64,000 nucleotides of DNA from Phocoena phocoena (GCF_963924675.1 NC_089220.1:113228697-113292696); one strand, 5' to 3'; counted from the stretch's first letter, positions 25,565-37,977 are shown. A program made the numbers and translations. Notes: a model not told the origin generated them from the sequence alone.

Positions 25565-26405
25565 CATCTTCTCTTCCACTGTTTAATTTTAGAAATTAAA
25601 AAAAAATTTAATGGAAATAATCTCAAAGTTACAGAAAAGTTATAAGTACAGGACAAAGGACTTTTGTTCCAGAACCATTTGAGAGTAAGCTGCTGACTCA
25701 ATTCCCCAACCACCCTGAACACTTCAGTATGTATTTCTTGCGAGCAAAGACATTCTCTCGTGTAAACACAGTATAACCAACAAAATCAGGAAATAAACAT
25801 TGAATAATTGCTAGTGTCTAATCCTCACACCACATTCAAATTTTACCAGTTATATTAATAATGTTCTGTGGGGCAAAATGATCCAGTTTGGAATTATACG
25901 TTGCACAGAGGTACATTTTATTGTCATGTCTCTATTCTCACCATTTTCCAGGAACAGTTCCCTAGTCTTTCCTTGACTTTCATGACTTTGACATTTATGA
26001 AGATTATAGGTCAGTTATTCTGTAGAATGACCCTTAATTCAGGTTTTTTTTTTTGCGGTACGCGGGCCTCTCACTGTTGTGGCCTCTCCCGTTGCGGAGC
26101 ACAGGCTCCGGACGTGCAGGCTCAGCGGCCATGGCTCACGGGCCCAGCCACTCCGCGGCATGTGGGATCTTCCTGGACCGGGGCACGAACCTGTGTCCCC
26201 TGCATCAGCAGGCGGACTCTCAACCACTGCACCACCAGGGAAGCCCGTGACTGTTAATTATTTGTTATAGATTTCTGGCATAAATATCACAAGTGATTTT
26301 GCTTCCTCTCACTGCATCCTATCAAGTGATACGTAATTTATATTTATCTTTTTATTGATGTTGTTCACTTTAACATGTTGTCTGCCAGGCTTCTGCACGT
26401 GAAGT
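25565..26405 (-). mobile_element. L1ME-type 3' end fossil
   Basis: cagaaaagttataagtacag, gaaccatttgagagtaagct, cacttcagtatgtatttctt, tgtcatgtctctattctcac and gacatttatgaagattatag follow the reversed 3' end of L1ME elements. A CHR SINE interrupts it at 26044-26246. Confidence 0.8.
26044..26246 (-). mobile_element. CHR-type SINE inserted in an L1ME fossil
   Basis: Reverse copy, T-run then gcggtacgcgggcctctcac to accaccagggaagccc. The L1ME-like 3' end continues on both sides. Only an imperfect flank match (tgac..ttaatt) is visible as a possible duplication. Confidence 0.93.
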
Positions 26406-26419
26406 TATTCTTGTTCCCT

Positions 26420-27660
26420 TTTCTTTTGGTGTTCTGAGACTCAATTCCCAACGGGGTGGAGGCAGGGTTCCCCATAGCTCCAACGAGAAATTCTCAGAAC
26501 ACCATCTCAGTGTCTAAGAATTCAATTCAATTCTGACACTGTCTACCTGGGAGATAGCACCAGATTCCACAGGTTGAGGACTCAGTCCTGTAGGACTACA
26601 CACACACCCTTCTCCACCACACCCCCACCACCAGATGCCAGTAACAAGTCCAGGTTGTTAACTGTACTTCCAACCCCCTGGCTATAAATCAGAGGTTCCC
26701 ACAACCCCCCGCCTCAGGTTCGATTAATTTGCAAGAGCAGCTTACAGAACTCAGAGAAACATTTTACTTACTAGGCCACCAGTTTATTGTAAAAGGATAT
26801 AACTCAGGAACAGCCAGATGGAAAAGAGGGCAAGGTATGTGGGAAGGGACATGGAGCTTCTAAGCACACCACTCTCCCCAAATCTCTAGGTTTCACCAAT
26901 CCCGAAGCTCTCTGAACCTGTCCCTTTGGAGTTTTTATGGAGGCTTCATTACATAGTCATGATTGATTATATCATCGGTCATTGGCATTTTCTTTTTTTT
27001 TATATAAATTTATTTATTTTATTTATTTATTTTTGGCTGCGTTGGGTCTTTGTTGCTGTGCGCGGGCTTTCTCTAGTTGTGGCGAGCAGGGGCTACTCTT
27101 CATTGCGGTGCATGGGCTTCTCAATGCGGCAGCTTCTCTTGTTGTGGAGCACGGGCTCTAGGCACGCGGGCTTCAGTAGTTGTGGCACGTGGGCTCAGTA
27201 GTTGTGGCTCACGGGCTCTAGAGCACAGGCTCAGTAGTTGTGGCACACGGGCTTAGTTGCTCCGTGGCATGTGGGATCTTCCCAGACCAGGGCTCGAACC
27301 CATATCCTCTACATTGGTAGGCGGATTCTTAACCACTGCGCCACCAGGGAAGCCCAGCCATTGGCAGTCCATTCAACCTCCAGCTCCTCTTTTCTCCCTG
27401 GAGGTCTGGGAATGGGATGGAAAGTTCCAACCCTCTAATTGCCTGGTTGGTTCTCCTTCCTGGCAGCCAGCCTCCATCCTTAGATGGGGTCCAAAGTCAC
27501 CTCATTAACAAAACAAAAGACACCTTTATCACTCTCCACACTTAGGAAATTCCTAGGGTTTTGGGAGCTGTGAACCAGAAACTGCGATGAAGACCAAATA
27601 TATATTTCTTATAATAATCACAATATCACACCTTTGTAATTCCATACCTCATAAAAATTT
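26420..27660 (+). mobile_element. LTR-like ancient repeat, split by a CHR-1 SINE
   Basis: ggagtttttatggaggcttc, cattacatagtcatgattga, gttccaaccctctaattgcc, ggaaattcctagggttttgg and accaaatatatatttcttat are phrases I associate with an ancient ERV solo LTR, family not assigned. No retroviral genes are attached. Confidence 0.55.
26988..27355 (-). mobile_element. Long CHR-1-type SINE
   Basis: This longer variant has a tttatttattt tail region, several gtagttgtggc-type internal repeats and the usual ccaccagggaagccc end. The flanks cattggca at 26980-26987 and 27359-27366 are a short target-site duplication. It interrupts an LTR-like block. Confidence 0.88.
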
Positions 27661-27800
27661 CAATTTATTAACTTACTCATATCGGTATAGACTCATGGTG
27701 TTCTGTCTCACCTTTTGTTTATACCTTTTTTAGTAACTTTAGTTTGGAAAGAATGTACCTTTTAAAAGACTTTCTATTAATTTGCCAACATGGGCTAGTG

Positions 27801-28003
27801 TTGACAAACACTAGCCTATGAGCGGGCCACCTGTTTTTATAAATAAAGTTGTGTTAGAACACAGTCATATCCATACATTTATATATTATTTATATCTGCT
27901 TTGATGCTACAGTGGCAGAATTGAACAGTTGTTAAAGAAACTATATGACCTACAATCCTAAAATATTTACCACCTGGCTGGCAAATTTTGCTGATACCTG
28001 TTC
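27801..28003 (+). mobile_element. Non-autonomous DNA transposon remnant (hAT-like)
   Basis: ttgacaaacactagc, gggccacctgtttttataaa, gttagaacacagtcatatcc, ctaaaatatttaccacctgg and ggcaaattttgc are landmarks of a common short mammalian element. It is one of three related copies within 3 kb; the exact family name is uncertain. Confidence 0.7.
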
Positions 28004-28824
28004 TATAACTATTTTCTCTTTAAAGATATCTTTTGATTAAGTTTTATGTAATTTACCATATGGACATTCTAGCTGGGGTGGATTACACAAATACTTAATG
28101 AACTTCTATGCACTGGGGCTGTGGTTCCCCAAACGGCATGCCAAGGATACTGCAGTGAACTCAGAGGGGCACTGTGGAATATTTATAATTTTCAAGCAAA
28201 ACACAATGATACTTTATATCTGTGAGACACTGAGAAAATTACTAGCTTAAGGTAGTTTACCATTTCAACATTAGGTCGCAGTATATTTCTCTCTATGGCA
28301 TTATATCCTGGCAAAGCTGACCTTTCAGTGGTTGTGATAAAAACAAATACCATGCCAAAATCAGTATAGAGCAGGAAATGAAGGTGACAGTGTCCAATCT
28401 AATTCTGATGTTTGAGAACTTGTGTAATGCCTTACAGACACACACATTTCATTAGTAAGTAATTGTGGTTATTCAAGAATGGTATTTTTTCTTTAATTTA
28501 AAAGTATTATTTTTTCAAATGGCTACTAAGTTGCTAGAACATGAATACTTATTAAGTTGTTTACTAACTACTTAGTAAACAGAGCTGTAACATATTTCTT
28601 TTGATCTAAAGTCACCATGAAAAAATTCCTGACACATTCTTAGGCACCTTGAACTGAAGTTTCTGCACTGGGGTATGTATTAGACTCTAGAGGTGACAAG
28701 ATCAGAATCATAATTCAGACCCTCAAGTTACTTATAGTCAAGTACAGAGGCAGGCATGCAGCCAGATTATAATGCAGAATGACAAGCTAGTTAGATGAGC
28801 TCGATCAATAGATATGTATGTGTT

Positions 28825-28827
<3 letters not shown>

Positions 28828-28869
<42 letters not shown>
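28828..28869. repeat. (CA)n microsatellite
   Basis: Pure CA tract of 42 bases. Confidence 0.98.
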
Positions 28870-28871
<2 letters not shown>

Positions 28872-28879
28872 CACGATGA

Positions 28880-29330
28880 TATCAAAGAGCAAAGCCCACC
28901 TATGTCTACTGGAGAAACAGGAAAAGTTCCAAAGGAGAAAATACTTGACTTGAGACTTGAAGAGGGGCAAAGAAGGAGGAGGATGTATCAGTGGAAAGTG
29001 TTCCAGAGAGAGAGAAGACGTGCAAAATGCAGACGGGTGTGAGAATACAGCAACTGATAGCAGTTCAACATGGCTGAGCACTGAGTGTACATGGGGGAGA
29101 AGAGCAAGAGGAAAAGGATGTATGACCAGCAAGGGCTGGGTCATGAAGGGCATTTTATGCCATAGGAAAGAGTTTCGATTTTTGTGTTGAACATAGGAAA
29201 TCCTTAAAGAGTTTTAAGATACTTAAATTGGATTAGTCTATTGAAAAGTTTATCTGAGTAGCAGCCCAGAGGATGAATTGTGGAGGATAGGATGGGTGAT
29301 AAAGTGAGAAGCAGGGAGGTTAGTCAGGGT
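28880..29330 (+). repeat. Probable ancient interspersed repeat, family unassigned
   Basis: gtcatgaagggcattttatg, ttaaagagttttaagat and gcccagaggatgaattgtgg resemble a widespread old mammalian repeat I cannot name with confidence. The open frames here (28818-29190) are not convincing genes. Confidence 0.4.
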
Positions 29331-29544
29331 AAGAGCTTCTGGGGGTCTGATTCAGAGGAATGGCAAGAGATTATGTGATATCAAAAGATAATGTGACTTC
29401 CTGGCCTCAATTCCTATTTAGCTTTTGTTATCTCTGTTAAGAAGAATGGCTTTTAGTCAGTAAAGAGAAGAAATAAATATTAATAAAGTGAAAGTAAAGC
29501 CTAGGATAGGTGAATAAAAAGTTTGAGTCCAGACCCATTTAGAT

Positions 29545-29772
29545 CAGGGGCTGGCAAACTTTATCTGTAAAGGGCCTGTTAGTAAATATTTTAGGGTTTT
29601 GGGGCTATAGAGTCTCTGTTGAAAACTATTCAACTCTCTCATTGTGATGTGAAAGCAGGCATGGCCAATACATAAATGAGTGAGCATGGATCTGTTCCAA
29701 TAAAACTTTATTTACAAAAAAAAAGGTGGCATACTGGATTTGGCCTGTGGGGTAGAATTTGCCAATCTTCGA
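29545..29772 (-). mobile_element. Non-autonomous DNA transposon remnant (hAT-like)
   Basis: Reversed copy of the same family as at 27801: caggggctggcaaactttat, ccaataaaactttatttaca and ggatttggcctgtggg. Confidence 0.75.
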
Positions 29773-29999
29773 TCTAGAGCAATGGATAAGTGTAGTGAAT
29801 AAATTGCTGGGCCTTTGAAAGTTATATCTGGGAAGCAGTATAGGACAGTAGAGTAGCTGGAAGATAAGATGAACTCATCTGTCTTTTCGTCATGGAAAGA
29901 AAAAATATTGTGACAGTAAACTTAAATGTAGATTATGAAAGAAATCTAAATTGGATTATTAGAAGATGGGTTGTGAGTACTTAAGGAATTGATCAGCAG

Positions 30000-31115
30000 G
30001 AGGCAGCATTAGTTCACAGAAAACAATTTGTGCCCTACAAAATTAGGTTACTATTTTAGATATTATAAACAGACCCTCTCAGAAGAGTGCTATAGAGAGA
30101 CAGTGTTTTGTTATTTAAGCAAAACATTGGACAGAGTCTTTTTTGATAGCGTGTTGAGTAAGTTGTATGACAGCATGGTTAAGTGGATTTGTGATTCAGG
30201 TATACCTACGGAACAGAAAGTAATGGATTAACGCCAGCCTGCAGAGAAATCTGTACTGGCGTGCTATGAGGCTTTTTCCTCAAGCTTATTCTCTTCAACA
30301 TTTTTGAATGTTGACTAGTTGAGAACATTTATATTATTCTGATAAAAATATGTAAATGACAAACTGGAAAAGTTAGAGATCCTGATGTACTGGTTGATCA
30401 AATCAGAATCCAAAAGTAGCTCAATAATCTAAAACAAGGTTTGGCAAACTACAGTCTGTGGGCCAAATCCATCCCACAGCCTGTTTTTTTCTTTTTACAG
30501 CTCTCAAGCTATGAATGGTTTTTATATTTGTGAAGCATTGTGAAAAAAGAAAAAGAATATGCAATGGGGATTTTATATGGATCACAAAGCTTAAAATATT
30601 TACCATCTGGCCCTTTACAGGAAAAGTTTGCCAACTTCTAGTCTATAAATATAAGCAGAATTTAGCAAGATAAAAAATAGAGAAATAGAAAATTCTGGAC
30701 TTTACTTCACAACAACAAACATAACAATTCTCAGCCAAATGCAGGGTTTTGGGAAATGAGGCTTAGCATATTTGAAAAAGACTTGCATTGGAATTGATAA
30801 GTTCAAATTGAGCTAATTATGAAATATGATTGTTAGAAGTTAATATGGTTTTAAACAATATTCATTTATAGAAATAGGATTCAGAAAAATGGACAATAGT
30901 TCCCTTTTTTTCTTTAATGGTCAAATTACACCTGAACTATTAGTTTTAGAAGGGTGATCACAAACTGGAAGTATTTCCAGAGAACCTGGCACAATTTGTT
31001 GACAAAGGAGAAGATATTACAGTAGCCTTCAAATATTTTTACAACTGTCCAGAAAAGGAGAGAATAGACACATTTGGAGGGGCTAGAAGAAGGACCATTG
31101 TATAGAAAATTCCGC
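30000..31115 (+). mobile_element. CR1/L3-like LINE fossil
   Basis: Several stretches follow a CR1/L3-type reverse transcriptase and its 3' part in the right order: ttggacagagtcttttttga, ggttaagtggatttgtgatt, tattctcttcaacattttt, then aaaaagacttgcattg, cagtagccttcaaatatttt and gaatagacacatttggaggg. The open stretch at 30028-30231 is a remnant. A short DNA transposon is inserted at 30437-30641. Very old; frame destroyed. Confidence 0.6.
30437..30641 (+). mobile_element. Non-autonomous DNA transposon remnant inside the CR1/L3-like fossil
   Basis: gtttggcaaactacagtctg, ggccaaatccatcccacagc, aatatttaccatctggccct and ggaaaagtttgccaac. Third copy of this family and the most complete at both ends. 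Confidence 0.78.
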
Positions 31116-31309
31116 CTCCCAGAATTTTTTATTTCCAAGGCAGTATTTTGTGAATGCAGGTGCTATTCTCACAGTTCTGAAATGGACACAGTGTCTAAAG
31201 TTTTCACCTCAAACTCACATTTAGTTGGCTTCGTATGAACTTGTTTACAATTTGCCTCCAAAAAATGCAGTAGCCTATCTGAGATAGAGGTGAGTTTCCT
31301 GTCGTGGTA

Positions 31310-31650
31310 GCCATTACTAAGGCTCACCTATGCCTTCTGGTTCTCCTCCTCTTTTTAACAGATATTTCCCTTTCCCTTGGAGTAAACGTGGTCATGCAGC
31401 TTGCTTTGGCCAATGAAATGTGAGCAGAAGTAATGTACATAATTTTCAGACAGAAGCATTTAAAAGCTAAAGTGAGATTTTCCATGCTTTTCTCCCATGC
31501 AGTGGTCATTGTGGAATCATACATTGAGTCGACCATGCCATCAGGTCATAGTACCCAGGAATACTTAGCCACTACATGGAGAACAGTTGCAGTGTTCTTT
31601 GCATGATCAAGAAATAAAATTTTCTTATTGTAAGCTAGTGTGAGTTTTAA
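31310..31650 (+). mobile_element. LTR-like ancient repeat
   Basis: gtcatgcagcttgctttggc, caatgaaatgtgagcagaag and caagaaataaaattttctta have the arrangement of an old solo LTR ending in a polyadenylation-like signal. Family not assigned. Confidence 0.5.
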
Positions 31651-32867
31651 AGTTGTTATGACAGTATAACCTAGCCTGTTCTGGCTCCCCTCCCCACCAA
31701 AGTATAATATAGCTATTATCCATGGGCCAGTAGAAGTCAGGCGACATGGCTTCTAGTCTTCATTCTGACATTAACAATGACCCTGGGAAATCAGTTTTCT
31801 CTGTAAAAAAGAAAAAAAGATTGAATGAAAAATATGGGCCATTCTGTTCTAGACAAAACTGTAATTTGAGATCTGTTTTAATATTTAGTGTAGTCAAGGA
31901 AAACAATGTTTTGTATAACTATTCTAAAGTATATGTGAGGTTAAAACCTCACATTGCCATTGTTTTTAAAATTCCACATGATAAATTGCTGCCTATATTA
32001 GGACTGCTATTATTTATTTGCAGCAAAATGTCTTCTCATGTAATATATGCATTGTTTTTGAGCCTCAATAAGCCACTAACAATATATTCTAAGTTATTAA
32101 ACACTATTAAATCACTGCACTTCCTAATTAATTAGAAATCATTTCAATATTGGGTCTCCACAACAAACTGAAGTAAGGGAAAAAGTGTCTGTATATTTTT
32201 AGTCCCAGATCCGTTTCTTTTGTTACGTAGAGGATATGGCTTTTGTGCCAGAAGTTGGACTAGCATCATGAAGATGCCAGAATTTTACAATTTTTTTCCT
32301 TCTTACCAACAGATTTGTAGCTTATCTTTACAATTAGAGGTTTATTTTTGTTTCTATGTTTAGCTACTCTATAATTATTTGGGCTGAAATATAGTCATCA
32401 GATATATAAGTTTTTAAAAACACTCAATATTTGAATTGATTTGGCATATATCCAGTTTTCCTAGGTTTAGCTTTCCTTTTAAAGTCATACTGCCTTTAAT
32501 AGAAGCTCAAATTGTTTTTGAAAATCTGATGAAATCATCTCTTAAGTATGTGTAGTACGTGATCCATACAGTTTCTAGTACTGTTTAGAACTGCTCTTTG
32601 AGTAACCAATCTGTTTCTAGTTCACATTCAGTACATGAGTCAACAATTGAATATCAATATATTTTGTTCTTTTAAAAAGTTTTTTTCTGAAACAGGTTAT
32701 ACTTAATAGGTACTAAATCAGCATTGACTGAGCAAAAGAGTTTAATATGCTTATTAATCCAGCTATTTTATAAAGCTAGTAATCAAGGTTCTGAATTTCA
32801 TTTTTAGTTTATTTTTCCTCGTTACCTCTATTCAGCCTTTAAATATTAATAACTATTTTCCAAATTG
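31651..32867. other. Anonymous intronic sequence
   Basis: AT-rich. An open frame of 129 codons at 31746-32135 shows no domain, no splice context and Lys/Asn/Ile-rich composition expected by chance. Confidence 0.5.
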
Positions 32868-33253
32868 TAAAATATATTTTATTTATTTAAAATCTTCATT
32901 GCAGTATAATTACTTTACAATGGTGTGTTAGTTTCTGCTTTATAATAAAGTGAATCAGCTATACATATACATATATCCCCATATCTCCTCCCTCTTGCAT
33001 CTCCCTCCCACCGTCCCTATCCCACCCCTCTAAGTGGTCACGAAGCACCTAGCTGATCTCCCTGTGCTATGTGGCTGCTTCCCACTAGCTATCTGTTTTA
33101 CATTTGGTAGTATTTATAAGTCTATGCCACTCTCTCACTTTGTCCCAGCGTACCCTTCCCCCTCCCCATTTCCTCAAGTCCATTCTCTACATCTGCATGT
33201 TTATTCCTGTCCTGCCCCTAGGTTCTTTAGAACCTTTTTTTTTTTTTTTTTTT

Positions 33254-36200
33254 TTTACATTCCATATATATGTGTTAGCATACGATACTGGTTTTTCTCT
33301 TTCTGACTTACTTCACTCTGTATGACAGACTCTAGGTCCATCCACCTAACTACAAATAACTCAATTTCGTTTCATTTTATGGCTGAGTAATATTCTTGTA
33401 TATATGTGCCACATCTTCTTCATCCATTCAGCTGTCGAAGGACACTTAGGTTGCTTCCATATCCTGGCTGTTGTAACTAGAGCTGCAATGAACATTGTAG
33501 TACATGACTCTTTTTGAATTATGGTTTTCTCAGGGTATATGCCCAGTAGTGGGATTGCTGGGTCGTATGGTAGTTCTATTTTCAGTTTTTTAAGGAACCT
33601 CCATACTATTCTCCATAGTGGCTGTATCAATTTACATTCCCACCAAGAGTGCAAGAGGGTTCCCTTTTCTTCGCACCCTCTCCAGCATTTATTGTTTGTA
33701 GATTTTTTGATGATGGCCATTCTGACTGGTGTGAAGTGATACCTCATTGTAGTTTTGATTTGTATTTCTCTAATGATTAGTGATGTTGAGCACCCTTTCA
33801 TATGTTTGTTGGAAATCTGTATGTCTTCTTTGGAGAAATGTCTATTTAGGTCTTCTGCCCATTTTTGGATTGGGTTGTTTGTTCTTTTTGATATTGAGCT
33901 GCTTATAAATTTTGGAGATTAGTCCTTTATCAGTTGCTTCATTTGCAAATATTTTCTCCCATTCTGAGGGTTATTTTTTCGTCTTGCTTATGGTTTCCTT
34001 TGCTGTGCAAAAGCTTTTAACTTTCATTAGGCCCCATTTGTCTATTTTTGCTTTTATTTCCATTTCTCTAGGAGGTGGGTCAAAAAGGATCTTACTGAGA
34101 TTTATGTCATACAGTGTTCTGCCTATGTTTTCCGCTAAGAGTTTTACAGTGTCTGGCCTTACATTTAGGTCTTTAATCCATTTTGAGTTTATTTTTGTGT
34201 ATGGTGTTAGGGAGTGTTCTAATTTCATTCTTTTACATGTAGCTGTCCAGTTTTCCCAGCACCACTTATTGAAGAGGCTATCTTTTCTCCATTGTATATT
34301 CTTGCCTCCTTTATCAACGATAAGGTGACCATATGTACGTGGGTTTATCTCTGGGCTTTCTATCCTGTTCCATTGATCTATATTTCTGTTTTTGTGCCAG
34401 TACCATACTGTCTTGATTACTGTAGCTTTGTAGTATAGTCTGAAGTCAGGGAGCCTGATTCCTTCAGCTCCGTTTTTCTTTCTCAAGAATGCTTTGGCTT
34501 TTTGGGTCTTTTGTGTTTCCATACAAATTGTGCACTTTCTTCTTCTAGTTCTGTGAGAAATGCCACTGGTAGTTTGATAGGGATGGTATTGAATCTGTGG
34601 ATTGCTTTGGGTAGTATAGTCATTTTCACAATGTTGATTCTTCCAATCCAAGAACATGGTATATCTCTCCATCTATTTGTATCATCTTTAATTTCTTTCA
34701 TCAGTGTCTTATAGTTTTCGGCATAATAGGTCTCTTGTCTCCCTAGGTAGAGGTTTATTCCTAGGTATTTTATTCTTTTTGTTGCAATGGTAAATGGGAG
34801 TGTTTTCTTAATTTCACTTTCAGATTTTTCATCATTAGTGTATAGGAATGCAAGAGATTTCTGTGCATTACTTTTGTATCCTGCTACTTTACCAGATTCA
34901 TTGATTAGCTCTAGTAGTTTTCTGGTAGCATCTTTAGGATTCTCTATGTATACTGTCATGTCATCTGCTAACAGTGACAACTTTACTTCTTCTTTTCCGA
35001 TTTGGATTCCTTTTATTTATTTTTCTTCTCTGATTGCTGTGGCTCAAACTACCATAACTGTGTTGAATAATAGTGCTGAGACTGGACAGCCTTGTTTGTT
35101 CCTGATCTTAGTGGAAATGGTTTCAGTTTTTCACCATTGAGGACGATGTTGGCTGTGGGTTTGTCCCACGTGGCCTTTATTATGTTGAGGTAAGTTCCAT
35201 CTATGCCTACTTTCTTCAGAATTTCTATCATAAATGGGTGTTGAATTTTGTCGAAAGCTTTCTCTGCATCTAATGAGATCATCATACAGTTTTTCTCCTT
35301 CAATTTGTTAATATGGTGTATCACATTGATCGATATGCATATATTGAAGAATCCTTGCATTCCTGGGATAAACCCCACTTGATCATGGTGTATGATCCTT
35401 TTAATGTGCTGTTGGATTCTCTTTGATAGTATTTTGTTGAGGATTTTGCATCTATGTTCATCAGTGATATTGGCCTGTAGTTTTCTTTCTTTGTGACATC
35501 TTTATCTGGTTTTGGTATCAAGGTGATGGTGGCCTCGTAGAATGAATTTGAGAGTGTTTCTCCCTCTGCTATAGTTTGGAAGAGTTTGAGAAGCATAGGT
35601 GTTAGCTCTTCTCTAAATGTTTGATAGAATTCACCTGTGAAGCCATCTGGCCCTGGGCTTTTGTTTGTTGGAAGATTACTAATCACAGTCTCAATTTCAG
35701 TGCTTGTGATTGGTCGGTTTATATTTTCTCTTTCTTCCTGGTTCAGTCTCAGAAGGTTGTACTTCTCTGAGAATTTGTCCATTTCTTCCAGTTTGTCCAC
35801 TTTATTAGCATATAGTTGCTTGTAGTAATCTCTCATGATCCTTTGTTTTTCTGCAGTGTCTGTTGTTACTTCTCCTTTTTATTTCTAATTCTATTGATTT
35901 GAGTCTTCTCCCTTTTTTTCCTGTTGAGTCTGGCTAATGCTCTATCAATTTTGTTTATCTTCTCAAAGAACAAGCTTTTAGTTTTATTGATCTTTAATAT
36001 TGTATCCTTCATTTCTTTTTCATTTATTTCTGATCTGATCTTTATGATTTCCTTCCTTCTGCTAACTTTGGGGTTATTTTGCTCTCCTTTGTCTAATTGC
36101 TTTCGGTGTAAGATTAAGTTGTTTATTTGAGGTGTTTCTTGTTTCCTGAGGTAGGATTGTATTGCTATAAACTTCCCTCTTAGAACTGCTTTTGCTGCAT

Positions 36201-37059
36201 CCCATAGGTTTTGGGTCGTCATGTTTTCATTGTCATTTGTTTCCAGATATTTTTTGATTTCCTCTTTGATTTCTTCAGTGATCTCTTGGTTATTTAGTAG
36301 TATATTGTTTAGCCTCCATGTTTTTGTACTTTTTACAGATTTTTTCCTGTAATTGGTACCTAGTTGCATAGTGTTGTGGTCAGAATAGATACTTGATACA
36401 ATTTCAATTTTCTTAAATTTACTAAGGCTTGATTTGTGACCCAAGATATGATCTATCCTGGAGAATGATCCATGAGCACTTGAGAAGAAAGTGTATTCTG
36501 TTGTTTTTGGATGGAATGTCCTATAAATATTGATTCAGTACATCTTGTTTAATGTGTCATTTAAAGCATGTGTTTCCTTATTTATTTTCATTTTGGATGA
36601 TCTGTCCATTGGTGAAAGTGTAGTGTTAAAGTCCCCTGCTATGGTTTTGTTACTGTCGACTTCCCCTTTTATGGCTGTCAGCATTTGCCTTACATATTGA
36701 GGTGCTCTATGTTGAATGCATAAACATTTAAAATTGTTATATCTTCTTCTTGGATTGATCCCTTGATCATTATGTAGTGTTCTTCTTTGTCTTTTGTAAT
36801 AGTCTTTATTTTAAAGTCTATTTTGTCTGATATGAGATTTGCTGCTTCAGCTATCTTTTCATTTCCACTTGCATGGAATATCTTTTTCTATCCCCTCACT
36901 TTCAGTCTGTATGTGTCGCTAGGTCTGAAGTGGGTCGCTTGTAGACAGCATATATACGGGTCTTGTTTCTGTATCCATTCAGCCAGTCTATGTCTTGGTG
37001 GGAGCATTTAATCCATTTACATTTAAGGTAATTATCAATATGTATGTTCCTATTCCCAT
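33254..37059 (-). pseudogene. L1 copy 1 ORF2 (endonuclease/reverse transcriptase), broken
   Basis: ORF2p nicks target DNA and reverse-transcribes the element. The start is placed by comparison with the second L1, where the protein begins MVIGTYISIITLNVNGLNAP. The frame survives only in pieces: about 35866-36444 (after the endonuclease), 35321-35836 (RT palm with NKSPGPDGF and NYRPISLMN), 35049-35378 ([10 protein letters not shown]), 34483-34980, 33971-34672, and 33361-33801 (C-terminal region with [10 protein letters not shown]). The RT catalytic motif reads LADD at about 34960-34971, where the second L1 has FADD. Near 33360 a one-base shift brings in an early stop before the usual C-terminal residues. 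Length from start to end is about 3.8 kb, normal for the family. Confidence 0.9.
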
Positions 37060-37165
37060 TTTCTTAATTGTTTTGGGTTTGTTATTGCAGGTCTTTTCCT
37101 TCTCTTGTGTTTCCTGCGTAGAGAAGTTCCTTTAGCATTTGTTGTAAAGCTGCTTTAGTGGTGCT

Positions 37166-37977
37166 GAATTCTCTTAGCTTTGCTTGTCTGTAAAGCTTTT
37201 AATTTTCTGCCGAATCTAAATGAGATTCTTGCTGGGTAGAGGCATCTTGGTTGTAGGTTTTTCTCTTTCATCAAATATGTCCTGCCACGCCCTTCTGGCT
37301 TGCAGAATTTCTACTGAAAGATCAGCTGTTAACCTTATGGGGATCCCCTTGTATGTTATTTGTTGTTTTTCCCTTTCTGCTTTTAATATTTTTTCTTTGT
37401 ATTTAATTTTTCATAGTTTGATTAATATGTGTCTTGGTGTGTTTCTCCCTGGATTTATCCTGTATGGGACTCTCTGCACTGCCTGGACTTGACTGACTAT
37501 TTCCTTTCCCATAATTAGGGAAGTTTTCGACTCTAATCTCTTCAATTATTTTCTCAGTCCCTTTCTTTTTCTCCTCTTCTTCTGGGACCTCTATAATTCA
37601 TATGTTGGTGTGTTTAATGTTGTCCCAGAGGTCTCTGAGAATCTCCTCAGTTCTTTTCATCCTTTTTTCTTTATTCTGCTCTGCGGTAATTATTTCCAGT
37701 ATTTTATCATCCAGGTCACTTATCTGTTCTTCTGCCTCAGTTATTCTGCTATTGATCCCTTCTAGAGAATTTTTAATTTCATTTATTGTGTTGTTCATCA
37801 TTGTTTGTTTGCTCTTTAGTTCTTATAGGTCCTTGTTACACGTTTCTTGTATTTTCTCCATTCTATTTCCAAGATTTTGGATATCTTTACTATTATTACT
37901 CTGAACTCTTTTTCAGGTAGACTGCCTATTTCCTCTTCATTTGTTTGGTCTGGTGGGTTTTTACCTTGCTTCTTCAT
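37166..37977 (-). pseudogene. L1 copy 1 ORF1 (RNA-binding chaperone), broken
   Basis: ORF1p is a trimeric coiled-coil nucleic-acid chaperone of the L1 particle. The start codon is placed at 37977, giving a protein that begins MKKQGKNPPDQTNEEEIGSL. The coiled coil is visible in the open stretch 37598-37801 (INEIKNSLEGINSRITEAEE). The C-terminal RNA-binding part is interrupted by frameshifts and stops. It lies just upstream of ORF2 with about 0.1 kb between them. Confidence 0.82.

Noticed and set aside
28818..29190. Open frames on both strands around a CA repeat
   Set aside because: The frames are extended by the microsatellite and by an old repeat; neither translation shows a domain.
31746..32135. 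129-codon open frame on + strand
   Set aside because: AT-rich region, chance-like composition, no motif and no splice or promoter context.
33912..35140. Several + strand open frames of 100-140 codons
   Set aside because: They are antisense to L1 ORF2; similar frames recur over the second L1 at 50365-51693.
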